This document shows positions 1 to 10,768 of a DNA stretch of 33,540 bases, piece after piece. The stretch spans positions 1,223-34,762 of the forward strand of contig JAAAUF010000421.1 in assembly GCA_015499985.1 (NCBI GenBank), written 5' to 3'. This stretch comes from Haplosporangium gracile (Eukaryota; Mortierellomycota; Mortierellomycetes; Mortierellales; Mortierellaceae). A program made the position numbers and the translations under genes. Positions within the stretch are counted from its first letter, which is position 1. Each line of letters begins with the position of its first letter. Below the pieces are notes generated by a model. That model was not told where the DNA came from. It was given only the letters and a program-made list of their open reading frames with translations, and did not search any database.

Positions 1-2605
1 AAAAAAAAAAAAACGAAAAAATAGTTAGTCACCAAGGTAAGGAGACTACGATGACCTACGGGCAGGTATGCATTGACCCCGCTTTCTTTCATTCTTTCCT
101 TCTTTTAGTTCTTTTTCTTGGCTTACCTTGGTTCTGCGGGCCCAGCGACGACCCGAGTCTTGCCAGTTGCCCTTGTGCTCGATGACCATGCTGATCTTGA
201 GCTTGACGTCCATCTCTTGAATCTGAATCTCCATATCGGGCAAGAACTCCTTGCTCTCCCTGACCAAAAAGTCGCGCATCCTAGCACGGAGCTCCAAGAT
301 CTTGTTTTGAGGCGTGTAACAGTCGACATTGAGAACTAGCAGATACAACATGCGATGAATGTAACAACGGTTATTACTTTCTCCAGCATATTCCTATAGC
401 CAGAAGCAGTAAACGCGAACAAACAAAGAAGTAGCTTACCAATCTTCTCGGACATGTTGGGTGAGCGACGGACGTTGTGGATGGGCTTTTGGCTGAGGAC
501 GTTGTTGGGATAGTACATGCGTTTTCCGTCCCAGGTAACAAACATGGTGCTGTTGAGGCCTACCTCACGAACATACATGTCATTGCCGTCAATGTTGCAC
601 AAATCGCCAGAGTCGTAAGGATGCTATATAAAAGAACGAAACAGAAATATCAAAGAGTTAGCAGGCATGAACTGCACGAGTCATCAGTCATCCATTAGCA
701 TTGGCAAGGATAGTAAGTACGTACGGTGATGAACAAGAAAACAATGTTCTCGAAGAGGGTCTTAAGCGAGTTTCCAAAGACAAAGCTGAGAGCGACAAGG
801 AAGGAACCAATGGAGAGCATATTCTGGACGACGCTGGTGCCAAAGATCGACAGGATGATCAACAGCCAGACGACAGTGACAATGGTTAAAAAGATAATGT
901 CCAGCTTGCCGACAGCCTGCGAGAGATCCCTCAGGGACGTGTGCAGATCCTTGCGCTCCTTGTAGACGTAAAAGATCTTCTCCTTTATCTCCCGTTTCGA
1001 GATGTCGCCGTTGCCGTCCTTGTCAAAAATCGCAAACGCCTCCTTAGAAGCTTCCTCGGTGTCAAAGTAAGGGTAAAAATCTTCAACCACCAGCTCGTCG
1101 CCGTTCCCCTGCAAGTTGTAGAAAAGCGTCTTGGCCAGTCGCTTGGCATTGTCAGTCGAGTTAATGTCCTTGGCAGGTGTGCTGTCAGCCATAGCAATTC
1201 CATGAAGAGTTCGGTTGATACCCTTAAAGATGTCGTTGGGTTTGGCGCCCTTGCTGTCGCGTTGATTTCTGCGCTGTGGTGAGGCAATCGCCGTCGATAC
1301 GCGGCCTGGATGCTCCGTTGGGGTGCCGAGGGGTGTAGTGTTGACTGAGGAAGGTTCGGTCAAGTAGATGGTATCGCCGTTGCTGTTGTCAAGACTGTGG
1401 GAGCGAGAGGCTTGGCGTGAGCGATATCCTGCACCAAAGGCCATGGCGAAGTCTCCGTTCTCAACGGTGCTGTTTCTGCTGTGAGTAGGTCGAATTTTCT
1501 TGCTGATCTTCTTGGAAGTCCCCAAGCGATCGAGAACCTGGAGCGCGTACTTGTTCTCCTTGATGCGGTCTGCGTAGGCAGTCTGGTGAAACTTTTTCGA
1601 GATGATCTGGAGGAGGACCTTTTCGACAACGATCAGGCCGAAACCAGCGACGAATGCGCAGAGAACCTTGATGAGGACAGGCTGCCAACTCGCCTTCGCC
1701 TTGATGATAGGATGGATCACGGTGGAGAGGATAGCAAAAGAACCAGTAGCCCAGCAGGAAGCAAAGAGCCACTTGAGGTACTTCTTGGTGGCGACAAAGA
1801 TCAGCAAGCGCGACTTGACGGTCTCGAGTTTGTTACTGGCCACAAGGGACGTCAAGCGGACAATGACAACAGGGATGATGTCGACGCCCCAGTTGGTCAC
1901 ACAGACGACGCACCACATCACTGCCAGCCAGGTAAAGACGAGCACAATAGTGTCCCTACGGATCTTCTCTGTTTCATATTGGTTCATGGCGGCTGAATCC
2001 TCGGGTTCGTCGGGCTTGTCGACGACCTTCAAGAATATTCTTGTCAAGATGGCAGGGAGAGCGATAATCGGCACGACGAGGAGCATAAGGATAAGCATGC
2101 GCAAGAAGGGCGAGAGTCGTCTCCACTTGGATCGCGTCCTGTCCTTCTTTCGATTCCGGACCTGACCGTTGTCGTCAATGTTGATGTCCTCGTCCCAGTC
2201 AAAGTCCGACTCGTCGCTGTTCATGGCCTGTCTGGGCGGCGTAAAGTCCCTCTCTATAGCCTCGTCCTGCTTGAGGATCCGTTCGATCTCAATCATGGTT
2301 GACTTTGGGTGACTCGATGTGGCCGAGTAACTCCTGTTGCGGGTATCTTGGTTGGGAGAGTTTCCGTTCTTGGGGTTGATGGGGCTGCTGCCACTATTGT
2401 TAAAGAGGTTGGTTAAGGAGGGACGAGCGGATGTGGGTGTGGTATAAGGGTGGAGTTGTGCGGGGTAAATGGGGTCTTCTGCTGGAGGAAATGTCATCGG
2501 GGGACCTCCTGAGGGGTCGTTGGGTGTGCTCGGTGTGAATGTCATGGTCAGTGGGATGTCTAGAGTAGAAGGGCGTTGACCGTTAGCACGAGCGGATTTT
2601 CCCAT
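1..2605 (-). CDS. EF-hand MscS-family mechanosensitive ion channel (Msy1/Msy2 type), 3' partial
   Basis: Visible coding exons on the minus strand are 2605-725, 623-440 and 335-127. The exon phases join exactly, giving 758 residues. The 3' end lies beyond position 1: a GTGACTAAC branch-like site and a T-rich run sit at the window edge, so the next acceptor is probably just outside. The ATG at 2605 has a strong context (ACCATGG) and follows a clear acceptor at 2624. The N-terminal ~160 residues are Ser/Pro/Thr-rich. Hydrophobic segments lie near residues 168-192, 216-248, 274-299 and 309-335. A canonical EF-hand loop (DKDGNGDISKRE) sits near 526-538. The MscS pore-helix region is near 567-624, followed by the beta domain (THPYDSGDLCNIDG). 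This is the architecture of fungal Msy1/Msy2, calcium-modulated channels of internal or plasma membranes that respond to hypo-osmotic stress. Function is from family knowledge; the domain order is directly visible. Confidence 0.93.
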
Positions 2606-3377
2606 GGTTTCGAATTCCGTTTGCTGCACAGGAAAAATAAGCGTTGGGAAGGATAGGGGATAATGCAAGAAGGTTGTGGAGAAACATGCAGGTGAGTTGA
2701 TGGTACAATGAATAGGGTGTATTATTGAGGGAATCAAATCGTTGCGAGCATGGATGAGATCGTCAGTGCCCTTCTTGTCAGTGCCTCCATTCAAGTATAT
2801 GTTAAAAATCAAGACGATAGGAAAAAGAAGGTGCGAGTAAAAACGCTCTTAATGGAAAGGGAAACAAGAAAAAGAAAGAGGAAAAGGAAGGGAAAGAAAT
2901 AGGCAGCAAACTGAAATTGAGCGGGAGTGAAAGAAGAAGGAGAAGGAGAGGAAGGAACAGAAGCAAAGAAGACAAAACGACGAAGCGACTGGTCGACTGA
3001 TGTGGTCCCTCCAGTCAGATACAACGAGGATGATAGTTGACAGGCCAACTGCAAAAGAGTTGCCGATCCAGTGCACACTGGGATCATATGGAAGTAGGCG
3101 CTCATTCGTGACATTCTCCGTTGTCGGTGTTTGTCGAAGTGCTCCTTGCAACAGGAATGTTGAATAATAGAGAGACCCAAACAAACAAGAGAAACAGTGT
3201 AACATGGGCTAACATGCGAAGGGCTAGCAGAAAAGATCGAAAAAGGAAGAGAAAAGCCTGGTTGCGACTTGGAAGGTAAAAAAATATATAAAAATTACCT
3301 GCGGAGACGTCGATGTTGGGGTTGTCGGCGCCAGATTCTTTCCTCGACTGGGCATCCTTTTGTCTCTTGAACTTCAT
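2606..3377 (-). other. 5' leader of the MscS gene with possible upstream exons
   Basis: The minus strand here is strongly pyrimidine-rich and ends in a good acceptor (TTTTTCCTGTGCAG at about 2624), so a 5' intron is likely. An ATG at 3377 opens a 26-codon segment ending at a GTAATT donor (exon 3377-3299, phase 1). A segment 3144-3023 (acceptor TTGCAAG, donor GTATCT) is phase-compatible with it and with the exon beginning at 2623. Together they would extend the channel N-terminus by about 73 residues. The extension contains a hydrophobic stretch and resembles no family I recognise, so it may instead be untranslated leader with upstream ORFs. Confidence 0.35.
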
Positions 3378-5194
3378 TAATGTATATGTGGACTGGGTGT
3401 ATGTCTTGTTGTGTTGATGAAGAGAGAAAAAAGGTGGCGATCTTTGTGTTCACTTTGCGTTGATTGTTTTGCGATGGCTAAGGCAAGTTGGGTGCAATCC
3501 AGGGGTATGTGTGTTTGAGTGGTTGAAGAGGATGAAACGGGTTGTAAGGGGATCAAACTAGAAGGACGGGTGTGGATCGAGAATGTGAAAGGTGAGTGGG
3601 ACTGATGAAGAAAAGAGGAAGTGAAGGTGAAGAAGAAAGAGTGAAGAGAAGAGGAGAAAGAAAAGAAAGGTGAAGAAAATGAAAAGAGGGAAATGAAAGG
3701 TTCAACGGTGACAAGGGACCCTTGTTACCCAGCCCCGACATGGAAGGACTCATTTATTTTTTTAATTTTTTTTTATTATCAAGGCCCGACTGGGCGCCAG
3801 TTAGCCAGTTAATCAGCCAGTCAACCAGACATGCCCCTTAGCTGACTTTCCAGGAATGGATCGATCCAAAGGAACTGTCTTATTCGTGATGTCTCAATTA
3901 ACTGTTGTTGTCCTGGGGGATGGAGGAAGGGGCGGGGGATGTGAACAGCGACAAGAGGATAGGGAGCCAAAACGTGGATGAGACACATCTCTCTCGTTGA
4001 CTGTTTGTCTTTTTGTCTCTTTGGCGTGTAAAAATAGCGCCCGTCTTCTCAGTTGTAGTGGTTGCCTTGTACCCACTCCTCCTTCATTTCTCATTGTCAA
4101 GTTACGAACAGCGGCAACATGCGAGGATAGCAACTATTACATCGCCAATGTACCGACGACTCACCCATGCAACGAAAGGGGAGAAAAAAAGAGTCATTGC
4201 ACTCATTATTAGAGTATATGCACCAGGGTCCACATTACTTGTGCTCTCACAAAAAACCGCTTACACGATGCGATGCAGCCCATGCAGGGGGACGTGCACC
4301 TTGCATTTTTTTTTTCTATTTTTCATTTTATTCCATTCATTTCAGGAACCCAGGAAGATTACTTTCTATGTTTGGCCTGGGACCTTATTCCCATGGACAT
4401 GAGTATCCTTGCAGCCACGAGAGAAAAATAATGTTGAAAGAACAAAGGAAGTTAGCTTGGTACCCTTCACTCATTCATCGAAATTGCAGGGCCCTTACTT
4501 TCATCCATAAGCCAATTTATTTTAAACGCCGCACTCTGCAGTTCATGTGTGTGTGTGTGTGAGTACAGGAGTACGGTATTCACACTGGGCGTCCTTGACC
4601 ACCTTTCTGTCGCCATGAATTTAACTTGTCCTTCGCTCAGAATGGAAACGATCGGTTTACCAAGGTCAGAGATTTAAAAGCCGCGTTTTACTGCCGAAAT
4701 AAAGGCATGGGTTCCTATCTTTTGCTCGTGCCGTCAAGGTGAAACTGAGAAGCGCTCAGAAAAGCGCTTAATGGAGACACTATATCACCTGCCTTTCTGT
4801 CAGTCGCTCACCCACCACACTTTCAACTTTATCCATGGCCATGGAGTTGCGATGGTTGCATTGGAAAGTAGGTATCGTAATGCATTGTCTGCTGTCATCT
4901 GCGGTTTCTTGGCGAAAGGGGGTAGTCCCATGAGTCTGTATGAGAGAATAGATGACAGCTGGACTTGGAACTGGAGGCACGGCGGGTGAAAAGAAAGCAC
5001 GGCTCTTGTAAGGTATGAGCTGGGTTTCTGCCTTCCATTGAAATTCAGCTCCAAGCCCAGCTGAGGAGGAAGTCTCCTTTGAAGCGGTGGCTTATCCCTT
5101 GATTTTTTTTCGCCCGCTGCTCTTGAGCATTTATCTTGCCAGGCGCGCTAGCAAGAATTTGATCCTCCTCTTTCAACCCCACTAAACTAATACA
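3378..5194. other. Intergenic region between divergent MscS and RPL4 genes
   Basis: About 1.8 kb without a convincing gene. Short open frames exist on both strands but lack homology, splice structure or coding bias. The region should hold the promoters of the MscS gene (minus) and RPL4 (plus). Visible items are a purine-rich plus-strand stretch (about 3600-3700), a cluster of CCAGT-containing short repeats (about 3790-3830), a TG microsatellite (4546-4561), and two AGCGCT palindromes close together at about 4752-4769. Confidence 0.6.
4546..4561. repeat. (TG)8 microsatellite
   Basis: Eight consecutive TG dinucleotides in the intergenic region. A simple repeat with no visible function. Confidence 0.95.
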
Positions 5195-6779
5195 ATGGTT
5201 CGTAGTCGAGTTGCAGGACAGCTATACAGCACACAGCATGCATCCATCCATCCATCAATCCGTCTCATCCATCCAACTTCAATCCGCTCCATCTATCCAT
5301 CCAACCAACTCTTCACATCTTTGTAACCATTCACGCGCCATCAACCATCTCCTTCAACAACACCACCATCCATGAACCCAGAAAAAGACTCGCCAAAAGC
5401 TGATCACTTGGGACTCTGGAAGGAGTAGATCTGCAAGCTGTGGATGGATCAGTCAAAATACCTAGACATCATCGTCTTTTTTTTTTTGCACCGTTCCACC
5501 TTTCCAACAAGCTGCAGTTTTTAGTTGCTACCACAGTTCATCTACCCCTGACCGATCGACTGGGCAAAGCACCTTTTGGCAACACTTCAAGCAGCACGTA
5601 CCTCAACCTCAGGAGACGCAAGGAAACAAAGTAAAAACGGCCCTCTAACCTATCAATGTCAATTGGCTTCTCTCATAGGCTGCTCGTCCCGTTATTTCCG
5701 TCTTCTCCGAGTCTGGCAAGGAGGCCGTTGGTACCCAGGTTTTGCCCGCCGTCTTCAAGGCCCCTATCCGCCCTGATGTTGTCCAGTTCGTCCACAAGAA
5801 CATGAACAAGAACCACCGCCAGGCCTACTCCGTCTCCGAGAAGGCTGGTCACCAGACCTCTGCCGAGTCCTGGGGTACCGGTCGCGCTGTTGCCCGTATT
5901 CCCCGTGTCTCCGGAAGCGGTACCCACCGTTCCGGCCAGGCCGCTTTCGGTAACATGTGCCGTGGTGGTCGCATGTTCGCCCCCACCAAGATCTGGCGCA
6001 AGTGGCACGTCAAGACCAACCAGAACCAGAAGCGTTTCGCTACTGCCTCTGCCTTGGCTGCCTCTGCCCTCCCTTCCTTGGTCTTGGCCCGTGGTCACAG
6101 AATTGAGCAGATCGAGGAGGTTCCCCTCGTTGTTGGAAACGGTGTCGAGTCCTTGACCAAGACCAAGGCCGCCGTCGCCCTCCTCGAGGCCGTCCACGCC
6201 TACGCTGATGTCGTCAAGGTCTCCAACTCCCGCAAGCTCCGTGCTGGTGTCGGTAAGATGCGCAACCGTCGTCACCGCCAGCGCCGCGGTCCCCTCGTCG
6301 TCTACGCCGAGGACAACGGTATCGTCAAGGCTTTCCGCAACATCCCCGGTGTTGAGCTCGCCAACGTCCGCACCCTCAACTTGTTGCAGCTCGCTCCCGG
6401 TGGACACATGGGCCGCTTCATCATCTGGACCCAGAACGCCTTCGCTCTCTTGGACCAGATCTACGGTACTTACCGCAAGGCCTCTGCCCTCAAGAAGGAC
6501 TACTCCCTCCCCTCCCACATCATGTCCAACCCTGATGTTACCCGTATCATCAACTCTGCTGAGGTTCAGGGTTCGTTGAAGGCTGCCGGTCCCTCCAAGA
6601 CCCCCCGCCCCTACACCCAGAAGAAGAACCCCCTCAAGTCGATGGCCGTCATGAACCGTCTCAACCCCTATGCCCAGACCCTCCGTCGTGCCGAGCTCCT
6701 CAAGAAGACCCAGAAGAAGTCTGCCAAGAAGGCCCCCAAGGTCTCTGCTGCCTTCCTCAACACCCTCCACGCCGAGTAA
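5195..6779 (+). CDS. RPL4: 60S ribosomal protein uL4 (RPL4)
   Basis: Two coding exons are inferred: 5195-5197 (just ATG) and 5679-6779, giving 367 residues (yeast RPL4 is 362). The intron (5198-5678) has a GTTCGT donor, a CTAAC branch site at 5645 and a CATAG acceptor. Exon 2 starts [13 protein letters not shown] and carries the conserved stretches [58 protein letters not shown] and [19 protein letters not shown]. uL4 is a large-subunit protein whose extended loop lines the peptide exit tunnel. The exon uses C-ending codons heavily, typical of very highly expressed fungal genes. The weak point is exon 1: the ATG-only exon fits phase and position, but a different 5' exon inside the 481-nt interval cannot be excluded. 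Confidence 0.97.
5241..5306. repeat. Degenerate CATC/ATCC tetranucleotide repeat in RPL4 intron 1
   Basis: Imperfect tandem CATC units, interrupted by short variants, occupy the 5' part of the long first intron of RPL4. The plus strand is C/T-rich. This looks like microsatellite drift, although long first introns of ribosomal protein genes can carry enhancer elements. Confidence 0.8.
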
Positions 6780-7249
6780 ATTGTCTCTTTGCTTTAGCAT
6801 TTTGACAACTAGACGGGACGATAGTTCAGCGGAGCGAGCAATCCCTTTCTGGATTCGTTTGTATATGTGAGAAATATCGAAATAAACCCTGTGAAATCGA
6901 GCTGATTTGTACCAAGATTTTGTGCGTGTAAATAGTTTTATGTTTGTGTGCGAATGAGTGAATTGAATTTGATTCGCACAAGGCAAAGGCGGACTCTACA
7001 CTATTCTAGAAAAGTGACTGAAATAAAAAATTGTGGCTTTTGTTTTGTTCAGGACATTTTTTTTTCTTTTTTTTTGTTGTTGTTGTTTGTTTGCAGTGTG
7101 TGAATTGTTGTTTAGAGTTGACCACTGGTTGTCTCCATCACATCCTTGTCGCTTCCTTGCTCAACCACTCCCATCACTTCACACGTACGCCCGACAACAC
7201 ACTTCCCTCAACCTTTACTCACACTCACATACACACATACACATTACTG
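6780..7249 (+). other. RPL4 3' UTR and ERB1 promoter/leader
   Basis: A 470 bp spacer between two genes on the same strand. An AATAAA at 6881-6886, about 100 nt after the RPL4 stop, is a probable polyadenylation signal, with another AATAAA at about 7021. A T-rich tract (about 7056-7093) ends in TTTGTTTGCAG, which could be the 3' end of a 5'-UTR intron of ERB1. A CA-rich leader precedes the ERB1 ATG. Confidence 0.6.
6881..6886 (+). terminator. Probable polyadenylation signal of RPL4
   Basis: A perfect AATAAA hexamer, about 100 nt downstream of the RPL4 stop codon. Confidence 0.55.
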
Positions 7250-10094
7250 ATGCCAAGCACGCGACCCACAAGAAAGGCTACCGCCCCCAAAGCGGCCCCT
7301 GCACCTGCAAAGAAAGCCACACCCGCACCCGCAAAGAAGGCTGTTGTCGCCCCCAAGAGTAAAAAGAGAACCGTCGAGGAGGCACGGGATGAATCTGAGG
7401 ATGAGTTTGGCGAGGTCGCTATCGACATGGCCTCAGATGATGACGAAGAAGATATGGATGGTGACGACGAGTCCGACGGCGCCGAGGATTTTCCCGAGGA
7501 GGGCGAGGAGGGTCAGGACATGTCTGCCGCCGATCTTGAGGAGGACGAGGACGAGGACTCTGAGGGATCATACATGGACGGTGACAGCATTGTCGACAGT
7601 CAGGAGGAGATGGATGATGAAGACGTCGAGGACGACGAGGAGAGCGATTTTGACGATTTGGTCGAGGACGATATCGACCCCAATTTTGGCCACAACTTGA
7701 ACGAGCCTCTGGCACCCGAGAGCGACTACAACCCTATCGTCAGAGAATACCCTGAGATTGATCCTGTCTACGACAGCGATTCGTCCACAGAGGAGGTATG
7801 GATGATCGCTGAATTGGTCGTTAAATGCTTTGTTTCTATAGACTCCCTTTTTGTGATGAGCATTGACTAACCTTGATTGGATTGATTCTGTTTGCAACAC
7901 TTACTTAGAACGAGAATACAGTTGGAAACGTCCCCATGCATTGGTACGATGACTACCCCCATATCGGATACGACATTGATGGAAAGAAGATCATGAGACC
8001 TGCCACCGGAGATGAGCTCGACAAGTTCCTTAGCACTATGGATGATCCAGACTCTTGGTAAGTGAAAAAAGTTCTCAGCTGCATGCACTAGTCTTTTGTC
8101 TGTCTAAGTCAACTTACTAACACGTTCTCTTACAATGCTAGGTTGTCTGCCCACAACTACAAGGAGGGCCAAGATGTCAAGCTGTCAGCAGAGGAGCTCG
8201 AGATTATTCGCCGCTTGGAGGGCAACCGTATTCCCGATGCCGACTACAACCCCTACGAGGATCAGGTCGAATTCTTTTCGTCCAAGACCGAGATTATGCC
8301 CTTGTCTGCTGCTCCTGAGCCTAAGCGTCGTTTCATTCCTTCGAAGCACGAGGCCAAGAGGATCATGAAGATTGTTCGTGCCATTCGTGAGGGCCGCATT
8401 GTTCCCCGCAAGTCTGGATATGTTCCCCCTAAGCCCAAGTACTATAACCTTTGGAACGATGCCGAGGACAAGCCCAGGGAGGAGCATGTGATGCACATTA
8501 CTGCGCCCAAGATGAAGTTGCCCACCCACGACGAAAGTTACAACCCTCCCGCAGAGTACTTGCCAACAGAGGAGGAGATCAAGGAGTGGAACGAGATGGA
8601 CAAGGAAGATCGCCCCAAGAATTACCTCCCTCAAAAGTACAACGCCCTCAGGAACGTTCCCGGATATGGCCAATTCATTCAAGAGCGTTTCGAGCGTTGC
8701 TTGGATCTTTACCTTGCTCCTCGTGTCAGGAAGAACCGCCTGAACATTGATCCCGAGAGTTTGATCCCCAAGCTTCCCTCGCCCCGCGACCTTCAGCCAT
8801 TCCCTACCCGCTTGGCGATCGAATTCCTTGGTCACGAAGGACGCGTCCGCTCCATCTCTGTCGACCCTACTGGATTGTGGATGGCTTCTGGAAGTGACGA
8901 CAAGACTGTCCGTATTTGGGAGATCTCTACCGGTCGCTGCATGGCTACCTACCATTTGGATGAGCTTGTTACATCAGTCGTCTGGGGACCCAACAAGGAG
9001 GTTGCCGTCCTCGCTGTCGCTTGGTAAGTTTGAACAAGATTGGTATTAGGACCAGGTTGATTTATTTTCTTTGTTGTACTTCCGCAACAGACATTAACCA
9101 TTACATGTTTCATGATTGACGACGAATAGCGGTTACAAGGTTGGACTTATTTTGCCTGAGAAACTCTTTTCCCCTGAGCTGACCTTGCATTCGGAGGAAT
9201 ACTTGAAGGCTGGATTCGCCAACGTCGCCACTGGTGAGCCCAACCCCAAGGCACAGTGGAAGCAGCCTACACCCGCCGAGTTTGAGAAGGACGTTCGCGT
9301 CTGGGTTCATCTTCAGAAGCCTGTGAAGCAGGTGACATGGCATCGCAAGGGAGACTACTTTTCCACTGTCGCCCCCGACGCCAACAATTCTGCCGTCCTT
9401 ATTCACCAGCTGACCAAGCACCAGACTCAGCAGCCCTTCAAGAAGACTAAGGGAGCTGTCCAGCGCGTCATGTTCCACCCCACCAAACCCATGTTCTTTG
9501 TTGCTACCCAGCGTTATGTCCGCCAGTATAACTTACAGCGTCAGGAGCTGGTTAAGACGATGCAGACAGGAGTCAAATGGATTTCGTCGTTGGATGTTCA
9601 CCCTGCAGGAGATAACTTGATTATTGGTTCATACGACAAGCGTCTCTGCTGGTTCGATCTCGATCTCTCGTCCAAGCCCTACAAGACCTTGAGGTACCAT
9701 CAGCAGGCTATTCGCTCGGTTGCCTACCACAAGCGTTACCCCTTGTTTGCCTCCTGTGCTGATGACGGCAATGTGCAGATTTTCCATGGCATGGTCTATA
9801 ACGATCTGTTGCAGAACCCACTTATTGTACCCGTCAAGATCCTGAAGAATGTCCACCAGCGTGTCGATGCCCTTGGTAAGATTCTGATCAAAGATATTTG
9901 CTCCTCAGTTGTTCCCATGACTGACAAGCTGCTTTTATCAGTCCATGTTTAATGGTTCCATTACCTCTGAAAATCTGACGAATTGTGTTCTTTTTCAATT
10001 GTTTCGTATAGGTGCATTGTGCGTGGAGTGGCACCCTACCCAGCCCTGGCTCATCTCCAGTGGTGCCGATCACACCATCAAGTTGTTCTCATAA
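7250..10094 (+). CDS. ERB1: Ribosome biogenesis protein ERB1 (BOP1 homologue)
   Basis: Five exons, 7250-7795, 7909-8057, 8142-9023, 9130-9875 and 10012-10094, join in phase to 801 residues (yeast Erb1 is 807). The N-terminus is Ala/Lys/Pro-rich (APAPAKKA repeats), then strongly acidic to about residue 165. The BOP1NT domain follows, with [20 protein letters not shown] and [13 protein letters not shown]40 propeller begins near residue 460 ([19 protein letters not shown], then [13 protein letters not shown]) and ends with [12 protein letters not shown] at the stop. Erb1 forms the PeBoW complex with Nop7 and Ytm1 (Pes1-Bop1-WDR12 in animals) and acts in nucleolar pre-60S maturation and 27S pre-rRNA processing. 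Branch sites such as TTACTAAC precede the acceptors. It lies directly downstream of RPL4, another 60S gene. Confidence 0.97.
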
Positions 10095-10768
10095 GCAAGC
10101 AGCCCCCTTCCTGTTCGTATCTATCTCCCTCTTACCTCAGCATATTATTCATTCTCGCATTTTTTTAGATTTTCTTTTCTACAACTTTTTCATAAAAACC
10201 TTCAATTTGTAATTTTCTTAAGGGCACCCCGTTATCTATTCGCCTATTCGCTCCGTTCCAAGCGCCTCTTTCATTGGTTGACTGCCCTCCCCTCCCTCTC
10301 TCTCTCCCATCTTCCAGCATAACGCAATCCATCACTATCGATTACTCCTTCACTTTCTCTGCTTTTTCACAATCGCGTTTCTTATTCACTCACGCCGATG
10401 CTACAACAATAACGACCCTTGGTCAATCATCATCACCTTTTCCCTCCCCTCTCCCTTATACCACGGAGCACATTCACTCCGGTATGTTCCTGGTGATGCA
10501 TTGTCAACGAAATATAAAAAATAAAAAAAAAGTCCAGCTGGACTGCTGTTGATGAAGGACTGTGTGACCTTGACACTTGCTAAAGTGGACTGAACGGACC
10601 CTGAGCGGAAGGAAAGACAAAGGTGTTTGCAGATACGCAAATGCAAGAAGGGAATATCTACGATTCCATTGATGCTCAATTGGCCCTTTATCTTTTCATA
10701 CAATAGATCGCCGTACTGTACGCGCTTAGACAAAACATATTCAGCATAATAATATTCTTAATCACATA
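10095..10768. other. Intergenic region ERB1 to the giant C1-finger gene
   Basis: 674 bp with no supported gene. It contains the ERB1 3' UTR (T-rich, about 10160-10215) and pyrimidine-rich sequence (about 10280-10470) typical of fungal upstream regions. A short purine tract at about 10510-10532 is followed by an AT-rich leader just before the next ATG. Confidence 0.6.

Noticed and set aside
1481..2165. Plus-strand open frames of 171 and 187 codons across the MscS gene
   Set aside because: They overlap the clearly coding minus-strand exon and read as scrambled shadows.
4013..4562. Two overlapping plus-strand open frames in the intergenic region
   Set aside because: Short, with low-complexity F/H/S runs, no recognisable motif and no splice-site pattern.
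5198..5678. A snoRNA hosted in the RPL4 intron
   Set aside because: Ribosomal protein introns often host box C/D snoRNAs, but I found no RTGATGA box C paired with a CTGA box D at suitable spacing.
5673..6986. A 437-codon open frame on the minus strand, antisense to RPL4
   Set aside because: It mirrors the RPL4 exon. Strong C-ending codon bias removes stops from this antisense frame, and its Gly/Leu/Val/Asp-rich translation resembles no protein family.
7796..7908. A box C/D snoRNA in ERB1 intron 1 (GTGATGA present)
   Set aside because: A GTGATGA occurs, but no downstream CTGA box D or flanking terminal stem follows before the acceptor.
8185..8955. A 256-codon minus-strand open frame inside ERB1
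   Set aside because: Antisense shadow of the highly biased ERB1 exon 3; no homology or splice signals of its own.
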